Part shown: positions 7,241 to 15,051 of the stretch, in pieces
How positions within the stretch are numbered: the stretch's first letter is position 1
How the letters are laid out: the number at the start of each line of letters is the position of its first letter
Assembly (NCBI GenBank): GCA_020436935.1
Contig: JAGQWX010000027.1
Coordinates: 1-64,000 of the forward strand
DNA length: 64,000 nucleotides
Direction of reading: 5' to 3'
From: Saprospiraceae bacterium
GTDB taxonomy: Bacteria; Bacteroidota; Bacteroidia; Chitinophagales; Saprospiraceae
Position numbers and translations under genes: made by a program
Notes under the pieces: model-generated
The model's input: only the letters and a program-made list of their open reading frames with translations
What the model was told of the DNA's origin: nothing
Databases searched by the model: none

Positions 7241-9397
7241 ATGCGCATACCAGTACTTTTCGTTTTCTGCTTGATTTGCATTATGATCACTAGCAACTTG
7301 TCAATTGGTCAGATCGTTTATCCATCTGTGCGTATTGAAACTTTTGATACAACCATTTATGGAAAAAACTTAAATGATCCATATTTCTGGATGAGCAGAA
7401 AAGCAAATGAAAAAGAGTTGATAAATTTCTGCCATGAACAAAACACGCTTACACATTCATTAATTGACAGCATCCCTGGAGATGATAAACTTATGGCGGC
7501 CTGGGGTGAAGCCTTTTCAGGACTGGAAGATGAATTGTGGAGTGTTCATACAGTGGGAGAAATGATTTATTACAATCGTGAAATTCCTGGAGAAGGTATT
7601 TGGCTTTGTCGCAGGAAATCTGCCAATGCACCTGAGGAAAAGGTATTGGGTAAATTGAGTATTCACGGTCAAAAGTATTCTATCCGGAAAAAAGTATTTG
7701 CTCATGAGAAGTCATTGCTGGCATTAATTCTTACCCAAAATGGAGAGGCTAATCCTCACATAAGAATTTTCGATCTTGACAAAAAAGAGTTTTTACCCGA
7801 CAGCATTGGACGAGTAATGTTCAATGATTCTCGAGGTGTTTCCATGACTTGGCTTCCAAACGATGCCGGCCTCCTGTATACCCAGGCCCCTCCCACTGAA
7901 AAAGAAAGCGAAGTTTACTACAATGGAAAAATAAAATTACACATTATAGGTAATGATCCTGAAAGAGATGAAGCTATTTTTGGAATTGGACTAAATTCAA
8001 ACATAAAACTAAAAGCATATGAAACCCCTTACGTGTACAGTTTTAAGAACTCTCCTTACATCGTGGCCAGAATAAGGGCTGGAGACGCAGATAACTATGC
8101 TTTTGCAGTTCACTGTTCTAAATTGAAAGGAGCGCAGACACCGTGGAAAAAGTTAAAGGGCTATGTAAACCTGGGTGATGGATTTGATGGTAACGGCAAA
8201 TTTTTATTTGCAGTAACCAAAGGCGGTCCGAATTATCGTGTTGTGAAAATAAATATGGAAACGGGTAGCAAGCCTGAAACCGTTTTAAAAAATACACCGG
8301 ATGTTATAGCCCCGGTTGATGCTGGTAACAGCACCGGAATTGTTGCGGGCAAAGATGTGCTCTATGTGCTAATCAGAAAGATTGGAGATATGCAATTGAT
8401 GAAAATAGATTATTCGTCCAACTCGTCTTCTTTATTGCCAATGAAGAGTAAAGGTGCTATAGGAGACTTGAACATTATTGACGACAATGATCTCATTTTT
8501 GCATCTGGATCTGCAATTCAAAGTGTTAAATACATGCATTATAATTATAAAGAGCAACAAGTCGCACCTTTGCCTTTTGCGGATAAGGCCTTTGACTTAT
8601 CTCACGATTTGAAGACTCAAATATTGTGGATTCCATCAAGGGATGGAAAATCAATTCCTGTTTCTCTTGTTTACAGTAAACATTTAGTTCTTCAAAATAA
8701 AAACCCGCTTTTAATTGAGGCATATGGTAATAGTGGTGCATCAAATGATCTATTCTTCAATCCAACTATAATCCCATGGATAAAACTTGGTGGCATCTTT
8801 GCTTATGCGCATGTGAGGGGAGGAGGTGAAATGGGCGAAGCCTGGATGAAAGACGGCCAATTTCCTAACAAAATGAATTCGATAAACGATGTAGTTGATG
8901 TTGCAGATTGGTTTATAGAAAATGAATATACCTCCGCTTCAAAACAATTGGTAATGGGCGGCAGTGCCGGCAGTTTTTTGGTAGGTATGAGCATTAATCA
9001 ACGTCCTGAGTTATTTGCTGGTGGATTGTTTTTGTCTGGTTTGCCAGATATCGTTACATATCAAGACGGTGCATTTGCTCGTGAATCAAAATCTGTAGGG
9101 CCTATCGGAACAAAAGCTGGATTTCTGTCAAGCCTAAGTGTAAGTTCTTATTATAATGTTCCTAAAAATCAAAAGTTGCCAGCCATGTTGATCGTGCACG
9201 GAGGTACAGATTATATTTTGGGTTTGCATCCAGCTGCACGATATACTGCAAAGCTACAGCAAGAGCAAAGAGGAGAAAAGCCTATTTTATTATTGGTTGA
9301 TTGGGAAAGCGGGCATTTGGGCAGTGAGTTAGAGAATTTGTATATCTATAAATTTGCATTATGGCAAACCGGCCACCCAGACTTTCAGCCAAAATAA
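7241..9397 (+). CDS. S9 family prolyl oligopeptidase-like serine peptidase, secreted
   Basis: A 718-residue protein with a signal peptide (VLFVFCLICIMITSNLSIG, residues about 5-23), an N-terminal seven-bladed propeller region and a C-terminal alpha/beta-hydrolase domain. The S9A landmark AYAHVRGGGEMGEAWMKDG is present. The catalytic triad reads Ser575 (GGSAGSFLVG), Asp657 (VHGGTDYILG) and His692 (ESGHLGS). The nucleophile elbow GGSAGS differs from the common GGSNGG, and the triad histidine motif is ESGHLGS rather than xxGHGG, so substrate choice may be unusual. Such enzymes cleave after proline or basic residues in short peptides. With its signal peptide it is probably periplasmic. The gene stands alone, with a 385-base upstream gap. 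Confidence 0.88.
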   Translation: MRIPVLFVFCLICIMITSNLSIGQIVYPSVRIETFDTTIYGKNLNDPYFWMSRKANEKELINFCHEQNTLTHSLIDSIPGDDKLMAAWGEAFSGLEDELWSVHTVGEMIYYNREIPGEGIWLCRRKSANAPEEKVLGKLSIHGQKYSIRKKVFAHEKSLLALILTQNGEANPHIRIFDLDKKEFLPDSIGRVMFNDSRGVSMTWLPNDAGLLYTQAPPTEKESEVYYNGKIKLHIIGNDPERDEAIFGIGLNSNIKLKAYETPYVYSFKNSPYIVARIRAGDADNYAFAVHCSKLKGAQTPWKKLKGYVNLGDGFDGNGKFLFAVTKGGPNYRVVKINMETGSKPETVLKNTPDVIAPVDAGNSTGIVAGKDVLYVLIRKIGDMQLMKIDYSSNSSSLLPMKSKGAIGDLNIIDDNDLIFASGSAIQSVKYMHYNYKEQQVAPLPFADKAFDLSHDLKTQILWIPSRDGKSIPVSLVYSKHLVLQNKNPLLIEAYGNSGASNDLFFNPTIIPWIKLGGIFAYAHVRGGGEMGEAWMKDGQFPNKMNSINDVVDVADWFIENEYTSASKQLVMGGSAGSFLVGMSINQRPELFAGGLFLSGLPDIVTYQDGAFARESKSVGPIGTKAGFLSSLSVSSYYNVPKNQKLPAMLIVHGGTDYILGLHPAARYTAKLQQEQRGEKPILLLVDWESGHLGSELENLYIYKFALWQTGHPDFQPK

Positions 9398-9516
9398 ATG
9401 TAATGAAATTGCTTGTTTCCAATTATGGCAAATTTATTTACTTTTTAAAACTAACAGTGAATTACTGCTTACATATAAATAGATTGCAATAGATTCTTAA
9501 CTTGAAAAATTGTTAA

Positions 9517-9936
9517 TTGAATGTGACTGGCTTAAGGCTATCGTTGAATGAATTTGAAAATCTGCAATATTTTAGCAAATTGTTCAAACAAGCCGCCCTG
9601 TACAATTCAGATATCAATTCTTTTGCAGCTCACCCTGGAATTGCAGATACGGAATTGAGCAGAAATTACCCAAAATGGCTGTATTTTATCGTGAAATATA
9701 CAATTGCCCCTTTTTTGACTCAATCAGCCCGTAATGGGGCGAAACCTTCGCTACTGGCGTCGTTGGGTGTTGCTCAAGGTGGAGAATACTTCGGTCCGAC
9801 AGGATACAAGGAGTATAAGGGAAAGGCAGGAAAAGCAAGTTCCTCAGACTTGTCCAAAAATCCGGAAGTTGCAAAGCGTCTTTGGGAGGTATCAGAGCAA
9901 CTGGTAAATTTCAAATATTTTCAATTTGATGTTTAG
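9517..9936 (+). pseudogene. Remnant of a short-chain dehydrogenase (C-terminal part)
   Basis: The readable frame matches only the C-terminal half of a retinol-dehydrogenase-like SDR: NSFAAHPGIADTELSRN resembles the conserved stretch after the catalytic YxxxK, followed by a membrane-associated helix, QSARNGAKPSLLASLG, and GGEYFGP. The Rossmann fold with its GxxxGxG motif is missing, and the expected YGQSKLAN block appears degraded to QYFSKLFKQA. The only in-frame start is a TTG at 9517, and stops lie immediately upstream. This is best read as a 5'-truncated, decaying gene. The lost part is not visible in the 120 bases between it and the peptidase gene. Confidence 0.7.
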
Positions 9937-10087
9937 AAGCATGCAAATATTCTGCTTCAAGCATTATGAAGATTGTCATCAATTTTTAGTTGCAATTATT
10001 ATTCACAGAGCTAAAATGTATCGTCTTTTCAAGGTCATTAATTATCTTTAAGCTGTGAGGTATTAATAGGTTTTAAATAAATGCTAA

Positions 10088-10840
10088 ATGGTTTATCACG
10101 TCCTCAATGGTGATGCGCTGGCTTATAGTTTTCCTGAAACACGGTTGAGGGGTGAAATCATTGTGGCGAGAGAAGCACTGGTCGATGGAGATGTTTCAGG
10201 AGAAAGTCTGGCTGATTTTTGGTCTGTGAGGGCAAATTTTTTGGGAGTCGACAGCGATGAGTACCATCAGAAGACCGTAAGTGAATTCAATAGGATTCTG
10301 GAAGCTCCTCCTTATTCCACATTTTACATGTGGTTTGAATACGATTTGTTTTGCCAAGTGAACATGTGGTTTGTTTTATCACTTATCCAACAAGTTGGTT
10401 TGGAGACAAGTGTTTATGTCGTTTATCCTTCACATCTCGACAGGGACAGTACTCATTTTTGGAATGGGTTTGGACCGGCATCAACCTATGATTTAATCGA
10501 CTGTTTTGAAAGGAAACTGCTGCTTTCAAAAGAGGAAATATTACTAGGTCATCAATTGTGGTATGCCTATAAAAATGATAATCTTGATGTTTTGACTTCA
10601 CTCTCCAAAAAATCATCATCAGCTTTTCCTTACCTCAGGGACGTGGTAAATGCCCATATCGATCGCTTTCCCAAGGATGGACAAAAAGGTCGACCGGAAA
10701 AAGTGATTGAGGAGATTGTGCAAAATGTCTCGACTGAATTCCCTACGGTGTGCCGCGAGTTTTGGAAGAGGGAAAGCATTTATGGTTTTGGGGATACACA
10801 AGTCAAAACTATTTATGACCGCGTGATGATGTCGTGTTGA
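10088..10840 (+). CDS. DUF1835 domain-containing protein
   Basis: A 250-residue protein beginning VYHVLNGDALAYSFPET and continuing GEIIVAREALVDGDV, the signature of the DUF1835 family (pattern HVLxGDAL ... REALxDGP). Family members are cytosolic and uncharacterised; some are linked with sigma-factor or regulator genes. Later conserved aromatic segments include FYMWFEYDLFCQVNMWF (near 83-99) and HQLWYAYKNDN. The ATG at 10088 is the natural start, because the conserved block begins three residues in. No membrane segments. It stands alone between the SDR remnant and Crp/Fnr regulator 3; a -7-like element TATCTTTA lies at 10043-10050. Confidence 0.8.
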   Translation: MVYHVLNGDALAYSFPETRLRGEIIVAREALVDGDVSGESLADFWSVRANFLGVDSDEYHQKTVSEFNRILEAPPYSTFYMWFEYDLFCQVNMWFVLSLIQQVGLETSVYVVYPSHLDRDSTHFWNGFGPASTYDLIDCFERKLLLSKEEILLGHQLWYAYKNDNLDVLTSLSKKSSSAFPYLRDVVNAHIDRFPKDGQKGRPEKVIEEIVQNVSTEFPTVCREFWKRESIYGFGDTQVKTIYDRVMMSC

Positions 10841-11049
10841 GAATTAAGTCGATTCTTCAGTTTAATTATTTTTACATAATTATTAATTCAATATTCTGAA
10901 AACCAGAAAGTTGTTGCCTTTATTTCCAATATATTTTCTGACCATCAAATGAGCCTTTTCCAAAACATCAGACATCAAAGAATTTATTTAAACAAAAACG
11001 GCGATAATCCATTTTGAATTAAACTAAGCCTATTAAAGAAAAGGGTAAA

Positions 11050-11622
11050 ATGGATTTATTCAGGGCATACATTGAAAATTACACATCGATAACGGACAAG
11101 GATTGGAACCTCATTTTTCCCTGTTTCGAAAAAAGGATTGTCGGGAAAGAAGAATTGATTTTGGAGGAAGGAAAAATTTGCAGGCACCTCTATTTTATTG
11201 AAAGTGGTTTGCTCAGGTATTACATCACCAAGGACGGAAATGAGGTTACCAAGTTTTTTACAGAAGCCCCTTATTGTTTTACTTCCCAGGTAAGTTTTAC
11301 TTCTGTGGAAGCTTCCCATGAAAATATTCAGGCCATCGAGCCATCTGTGCTATATCAAACGAGCCTTGAACAAGCCATTCAACTCCTTGAGCTCAAAAGT
11401 TGGAATGCTTTCATAAGAAAACTAATCCAGGAAGTACAATATTTTACAGAGCAAATCCTGGAAGAAATTCAGACTGAAACTGCAGAGGACCGCTATAAAA
11501 AAATGCTAAAAAACGATCCTGATTTATTGCAGCGGCTCTCGTTGAAATATCTCGCGTCTTTTTTGGGAATAGCACCACAGTCTCTGAGTCGGATCAGAAA
11601 AAAAATGGCTAACTCCAGATGA
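11050..11622 (+). CDS. Crp/Fnr-family transcriptional regulator 3
   Basis: A 190-residue Crp/Fnr-family regulator: N-terminal effector-binding beta-roll (VGKEELILEEGKICRHLYFI near 32-51), dimer helix, and a short helix-turn-helix ending LASFLGIAPQSLSRIRKKM. Its recognition helix (PQSLSR) is identical to that of regulator 2, and like it lacks FNR-type cysteines. The start ATG at 11050 gives standard length. Two bases after its stop codon begins a TTAAC-N4-GTGCA element, then a -7-like box, then an SRPBCC gene, so the gene order regulator-operator-target is the same as for regulators 1 and 2. Regulators 2 and 3 are probably paralogues with similar DNA specificity, since their nearby sites share the TTAAC half. 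Confidence 0.9.
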   Translation: MDLFRAYIENYTSITDKDWNLIFPCFEKRIVGKEELILEEGKICRHLYFIESGLLRYYITKDGNEVTKFFTEAPYCFTSQVSFTSVEASHENIQAIEPSVLYQTSLEQAIQLLELKSWNAFIRKLIQEVQYFTEQILEEIQTETAEDRYKKMLKNDPDLLQRLSLKYLASFLGIAPQSLSRIRKKMANSR

Positions 11623-11624
11623 AG

Positions 11625-11668
11625 TTAACATAGGTGCAGTGGATTGAAATGATTCCGGTGGATCTTTG
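11625..11668 (+). promoter_or_regulatory. Crp/Fnr-type operator and -7 element (site C)
   Basis: TTAAC-ATAG-GTGCA lies at 11625-11638, matching site B in its left half and in the GTG of the right half. GATCTTTG (TAnnTTTG with one mismatch) lies at 11661-11668. The dyad centre (11631.5) is 29.5 bp upstream of the -7 element, as at site A. The SRPBCC gene starts at 11680, so the leader would be very short; the internal ATGs at 11686 or 11689 are possible alternatives. Confidence 0.5.
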
Positions 11669-11679
11669 AAACATCAAAC

Positions 11680-12171
11680 ATGAAAATGATGAGGCAATTA
11701 CTGATCTTAATTTCAATCTTGAATATTATGGAATTAGAAGCACAAACCAGCAATTATAAGTTTTCTCATATGGAAAGTACAGATGCTCCAAAGGAAAGCA
11801 TCTGGCACATCTGGACGGATGTGTCAAATTGGAAAAATTGGGATAAAGGCTTGAAAAATGCCATACTTCCCGGAGATTTTGTGCAGGGCGCGAAGGGTAT
11901 CTTAATTCCGGATAGCGGGCCACGTACAAGATTTATAGTCTCTGAAATGGTTGTAGGTTCTTCTTATACCTTTAAAACGAAAATACCTTTAGGCTGGCTG
12001 GTTGTCACGAGAAAATTGGAGGTAAACAAGGACAAAACACTTTTTACCCACGAAGTAGAATTTACAGGCATTTTAAGAAAGGTTTGGAGTAATATTATGG
12101 GCAAACGATATAAGGCTGTTTTACCAGAGGTGATGTCTGAAATCAAAAAGATAGCTGAAATCAGAGTCTAA
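11680..12171 (+). CDS. SRPBCC (START-like) protein with possible signal peptide
   Basis: A 163-residue protein of the SRPBCC/polyketide-cyclase fold: after a hydrophobic N-terminus (QLLILISILNIMELEAQ, likely signal peptide) come DAPKESIWHIWTDVSNWKNWD, the typical first helix-loop of the fold, and a series of beta-strands ending with a long C-terminal helix (LPEVMSEIKKIAEI). Members bind hydrophobic ligands in a deep cavity. An exported form is less common than the cytosolic type. It follows Crp/Fnr regulator 3 and its operator-promoter and is the likely target; a small membrane protein gene (12212) follows 40 bases later and may be co-transcribed. Confidence 0.75.
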   Translation: MKMMRQLLILISILNIMELEAQTSNYKFSHMESTDAPKESIWHIWTDVSNWKNWDKGLKNAILPGDFVQGAKGILIPDSGPRTRFIVSEMVVGSSYTFKTKIPLGWLVVTRKLEVNKDKTLFTHEVEFTGILRKVWSNIMGKRYKAVLPEVMSEIKKIAEIRV

Positions 12172-12211
12172 AAAATAATGCACAGCAGATTTTATATTTA
12201 AATACAATAAG

Positions 12212-12583
12212 ATGATAGCAGTTAAAATGGTGTATGTAGCCAACATAATCGTAGCAAGTTATATCGGAATCACATCTTTGTTTTTCCCACAAACTGCCGG
12301 TAAAATCATTTTTCAAGGTGTTTATCCCAATACTGATATTATTAGACTGGTGGGAAGTTTATGGCTTTCAATTGCAGTTTTGTCTTTGCTTGGCTTGTGG
12401 AGACCGCTGACGTTTTCGCCTGTACTTTTATTACAACTCATTTATAAAACTTCCTGGCTTGTTGTCGTAGTTATTCCTGCCATTCGGAATGGGCAAAATT
12501 ATCCAACAGGAATGGCAAGTTTTTTTCTGGTTTGGGTGTTGATTTTGCCCTTTGTTATTCCGTGGGGTGATTGGTTTCAGTGA
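12212..12583 (+). CDS. Small integral membrane protein, four helices
   Basis: A 123-residue, strongly hydrophobic protein with about four membrane helices (roughly residues 5-25, 45-63, 68-88 and 100-117) and short polar connections, for example WRPLTFSP and NGQNYPTGM. No family is recognised with confidence; the pattern resembles DoxX-like or other small uncharacterised membrane proteins. It follows the SRPBCC gene at 40 bases on the same strand, without a visible terminator between, so it may belong to the regulator 3 unit. Confidence 0.65.
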   Translation: MIAVKMVYVANIIVASYIGITSLFFPQTAGKIIFQGVYPNTDIIRLVGSLWLSIAVLSLLGLWRPLTFSPVLLLQLIYKTSWLVVVVIPAIRNGQNYPTGMASFFLVWVLILPFVIPWGDWFQ

Positions 12584-12696
12584 TCGTGTTAACTTTTAAT
12601 ACCAATAACTACATATTTTTCTTTTTTTTAAATCTATTACCCGTATTTTACTATTGTTCTATCACTTGTGCAATTCACCAATGTTATATAAGTATA

Positions 12697-13098
12697 ATGG
12701 TTGTTACTAAGCCATCCATAGCCTATGTTTCTCTTTTAGTTAGAGAGTATGATGAAGCCATTACCTTCTTTACATCTAAGCTCAACTTCGAGCTTTTACA
12801 AGACATCTATCAGGAAGAACAGAACAAAAGGTGGGTCCTGGTTGCTCCTCCCAAATCGCCAGGAACAGCCATTGTGCTGGCCAAAGCATCCAACGAAGAG
12901 CAGGAAAAATTCATTGGAAATCAGGCCGGTGGAAGGGTATTTCTATTTATGAAAACTGATGATTTCTGGCGGGATTACCATGATTTCAAATCAAAAGGCA
13001 TAGAGTTTGTCCGACCACCCAAAACTGAAAGTTATGGAACCGTTGCTGTTTTCAAGGATCTTTATGGCAATTTATGGGACTTGCTACAATTGAATTAA
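12697..13098 (+). CDS. VOC (glyoxalase-like) protein
   Basis: A VOC-superfamily protein of about 133 residues from the ATG at 12697. The frame stays open back to 12571, but that upstream part reads as a low-complexity hydrophobic stretch overlapping the previous gene, whereas VTKPSIAYVSLLVREYDEAI after 12697 is the classic VOC start. Both modules are visible: EAITFFTSKLNFELLQDI in the first and FKSKGIEFVRPPKTESYGT then VAVFKDLYGNLWDLLQ in the second. The E/D residues in FKDLYGNLWDLLQ stand in the usual metal-ligand area. Substrate unknown. It lies 113 bases after the small membrane protein gene. Confidence 0.82.
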   Translation: MVVTKPSIAYVSLLVREYDEAITFFTSKLNFELLQDIYQEEQNKRWVLVAPPKSPGTAIVLAKASNEEQEKFIGNQAGGRVFLFMKTDDFWRDYHDFKSKGIEFVRPPKTESYGTVAVFKDLYGNLWDLLQLN

Positions 13099-13152
13099 TC
13101 GGGTGCTATTTAAAGTTATGACTAACTTTGAACACCAAAACCAAGGTAAAAC

Positions 13153-13602
13153 ATGCTTATGCCAGATTTTATCCCCGCAAGTATTGATGATTCAGCGGTA
13201 CTCCTTGAAATGATGGAGAATTTTTATGCCATCGACCAATATCCATTTGACAGGGAACTTACCGCCCACAATATTGAATCCTTATTAAACCATCCGGAGT
13301 GGGGGAGGATTTGGCTGGTAACGGTTGAAAATCAAATCATAGGATATGTGGTGCTCGCCTTTGGATTCAGTTTTGAATACAAGGGCAAAGATGCCTTTAT
13401 TGATGAACTCTATCTAAAGTCAGAGCACAGAGGCCGTGGTATTGGTGCAAAAGTCATTTCCTTCGTCATTGAGGAAGCCAAAAATCTGGGTGTAAAAACC
13501 CTCCACCTCGAGGCAGAAAAACACAATCATGCAGCCAATCACCTTTACCGAAAACATGACTTCAAAGACAACGACCGATTCCTGCTGAACAAAACTTTGT
13601 AA
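13153..13602 (+). CDS. GNAT-family N-acetyltransferase
   Basis: A 149-residue acetyltransferase of the GNAT fold. Motif A is clear: DELYLKSEHRGRGIGAKVIS, with the R/Q-x-x-G-x-G/A acetyl-CoA pyrophosphate loop (RGRGIG), followed by LHLEAEKHNHAANHLYRKHDF, the motif B region with the conserved N...A..LY. Its acceptor substrate is unknown. The ATG at 13153 (or the second, MP, at 13159) fits the family. A well-formed TAACTTTG -7 element lies at 13123-13130, giving a short leader. It stands just upstream of the ArsR promoter region on the same strand. Confidence 0.88.
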   Translation: MLMPDFIPASIDDSAVLLEMMENFYAIDQYPFDRELTAHNIESLLNHPEWGRIWLVTVENQIIGYVVLAFGFSFEYKGKDAFIDELYLKSEHRGRGIGAKVISFVIEEAKNLGVKTLHLEAEKHNHAANHLYRKHDFKDNDRFLLNKTL

Positions 13603-13618
13603 TTTTTTTCCAAAACTA

Positions 13619-13667
13619 TTTGCGTAACCGATTCGTTACACATATATTTGTAACCGATTGGTTACAC
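13619..13667 (+). promoter_or_regulatory. ArsR promoter overlaid by two 18-bp operators
   Basis: A TTTG -33 element (13619-13622) and an exact TAnnTTTG -7 element, TATATTTG (13643-13650), are 20 bp apart, matching the Bacteroidota promoter consensus. Two copies of GTAACCGATTsGTTACAC lie at 13624-13641 (inside the spacer) and 13650-13667 (across the expected start point), differing only at one central base and spaced 26 bp. Each is a dyad with arms GTAACC/GGTTAC (the first has one mismatch). The layout predicts repression of the ArsR-SRPBCC operon by its own ArsR protein. Confidence 0.8.
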
Positions 13668-13700
13668 AACAATTGTTTCTAGCCTTAATAAATAACAATC

Positions 13701-14033
13701 ATGAGAAGAGATGTATTTCAGGCCATCGCAGATCCGACCCGAAGGGCCATCATTGCTTTGCTGGCAACAGCTCCCCTCAACCTCAATGCCGTGGCGGACA
13801 ATTTTGAGATCAGCAGACCTGCCATTTCCAAACACATCAAAATCCTCACAGAGTGTGGATTGGTCACCATCCGTCAAGACGGCAGAGAACGTTATTGCCT
13901 TCCAAATCTCAAAAAACTCAATGAAGTCCATGCGTGGGTGGAAAAGTACAGCAAGTTTTGGGATTCAAAACTAGATGCTCTCGAGCAGTTTTTAAATGAA
14001 AGTGATTCAACAAAAAAGCACAATAAGTCATGA
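13701..14033 (+). CDS. ArsR-family winged-helix repressor
   Basis: A 110-residue ArsR/SmtB-type winged-helix protein. It starts with VFQAIADPTRRAIIALLATA, the standard first helices; the recognition region NFEISRPAISKHIKILTECG and the wing LVTIRQDGRERYC are clear. The cysteine metal-binding motif of ArsR/SmtB proper (ELCVCDL) is absent, so it belongs to the non-metal subgroup commonly paired with AHSA1/SRPBCC genes. Its stop overlaps the start of the next gene by four bases (ATGA), indicating translational coupling. Upstream lies a promoter with two near-identical 18-bp dyads, so autorepression is likely. Confidence 0.9.
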   Translation: MRRDVFQAIADPTRRAIIALLATAPLNLNAVADNFEISRPAISKHIKILTECGLVTIRQDGRERYCLPNLKKLNEVHAWVEKYSKFWDSKLDALEQFLNESDSTKKHNKS

Positions 14034-14986
14034 TAAAAAATATTTCACAACCGGGTAAAGTCACCAAAGAAAGCGATGGCATCAAAGTCTCATTTGAGCG
14101 CTTACTTCATCATCCTATAGAGAAAGTATGGGACGCCATTACCAATCCAGAACAAATGAAATATTGGTTTACGGATGTGGATATGAAACTCAGGCCAGGA
14201 GCATCAATAACGATCAGGTTTCGCGATGAATCACAAAGTCTAACATATGGAGAGGTGTTGAGGGTGGAATACCCCAACTTGTTTGTCTGGACCTGGGAAG
14301 GTGAATTGGCAGAATGGCAATTGAGTAAAATTGATGATCAAACCACATTGTTGAAATTTGACTACAGCAAGATGGCGGATGAATATGCTGTGCAAGCACC
14401 TGCTGGATTTCATCAATTGCTGGACAGGCTGAGCGAAAGATTGGATGGAAGTGACGATTTATATGCTTTTGGTGCCGAGGGTGAAACTGAAGGCAAATTG
14501 GTGACAACAACTTTGTATCACTCGGAGGTCTTCAGATCTTTGCCGGAATTGTCAGATATGAAGCCCATTGTAAAAGAAAAGTTTTTAAATGTTACTCCAG
14601 ACAGGGTTTGGAAGGCGATTACCGACAAGGAGGAGATGAAGGCCTGGTACTTTAATTTGGACGATTTTCAACCGATAGCGGGATTTCGGTTTTCTTTTCC
14701 GGGACAGGGTCACAAGGGCGAGGCTTATATCCACCATTGCCAGGTCATCCAATCCATACCCAATGAGATTCTTCAATATTCATGGAGCTACGAAAACCAT
14801 GAGGGTTTCTCTATTGTAACATTTTGGTTGAAGGCTGAAAATGGGGGTACCAGATTGATTTTAAGCCACCATGGGCTTGAGTCATTCCCTGCAAACAATC
14901 CTGACTTTGCAAGAGACAGCTTCAATGGCGGCTGGACCATGCTGATCACTGAGTTACTTCCCAAACATTTGGGCCTTGAGGAATAA
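14030..14986 (+). CDS. Two-domain SRPBCC/AHSA1 protein
   Basis: A 318-residue protein made of two consecutive SRPBCC (AHSA1-like) domains. The first (about 15-150) begins IKVSFERLLHHPIEKVWDAI and includes QMKYWF; the second (about 180-316) repeats the pattern with FLNVTPDRVWKAITDKEEMK and AWYFNL. Single-domain AHSA1 proteins are usual next to ArsR genes, and tandem fusion is less common. The domains bind hydrophobic ligands or act as chaperone activators. The gene overlaps the arsR-like gene by four bases, so the two form one operon controlled by the double operator at 13624-13667. Confidence 0.88.
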   Translation: MIKNISQPGKVTKESDGIKVSFERLLHHPIEKVWDAITNPEQMKYWFTDVDMKLRPGASITIRFRDESQSLTYGEVLRVEYPNLFVWTWEGELAEWQLSKIDDQTTLLKFDYSKMADEYAVQAPAGFHQLLDRLSERLDGSDDLYAFGAEGETEGKLVTTTLYHSEVFRSLPELSDMKPIVKEKFLNVTPDRVWKAITDKEEMKAWYFNLDDFQPIAGFRFSFPGQGHKGEAYIHHCQVIQSIPNEILQYSWSYENHEGFSIVTFWLKAENGGTRLILSHHGLESFPANNPDFARDSFNGGWTMLITELLPKHLGLEE

Positions 14987-15051
14987 TTTTCTTTTGGAGA
15001 AATCTTGCCGAAGTTCCAATTGGTATTAATTTTAAACTTCAAACATCTTGT

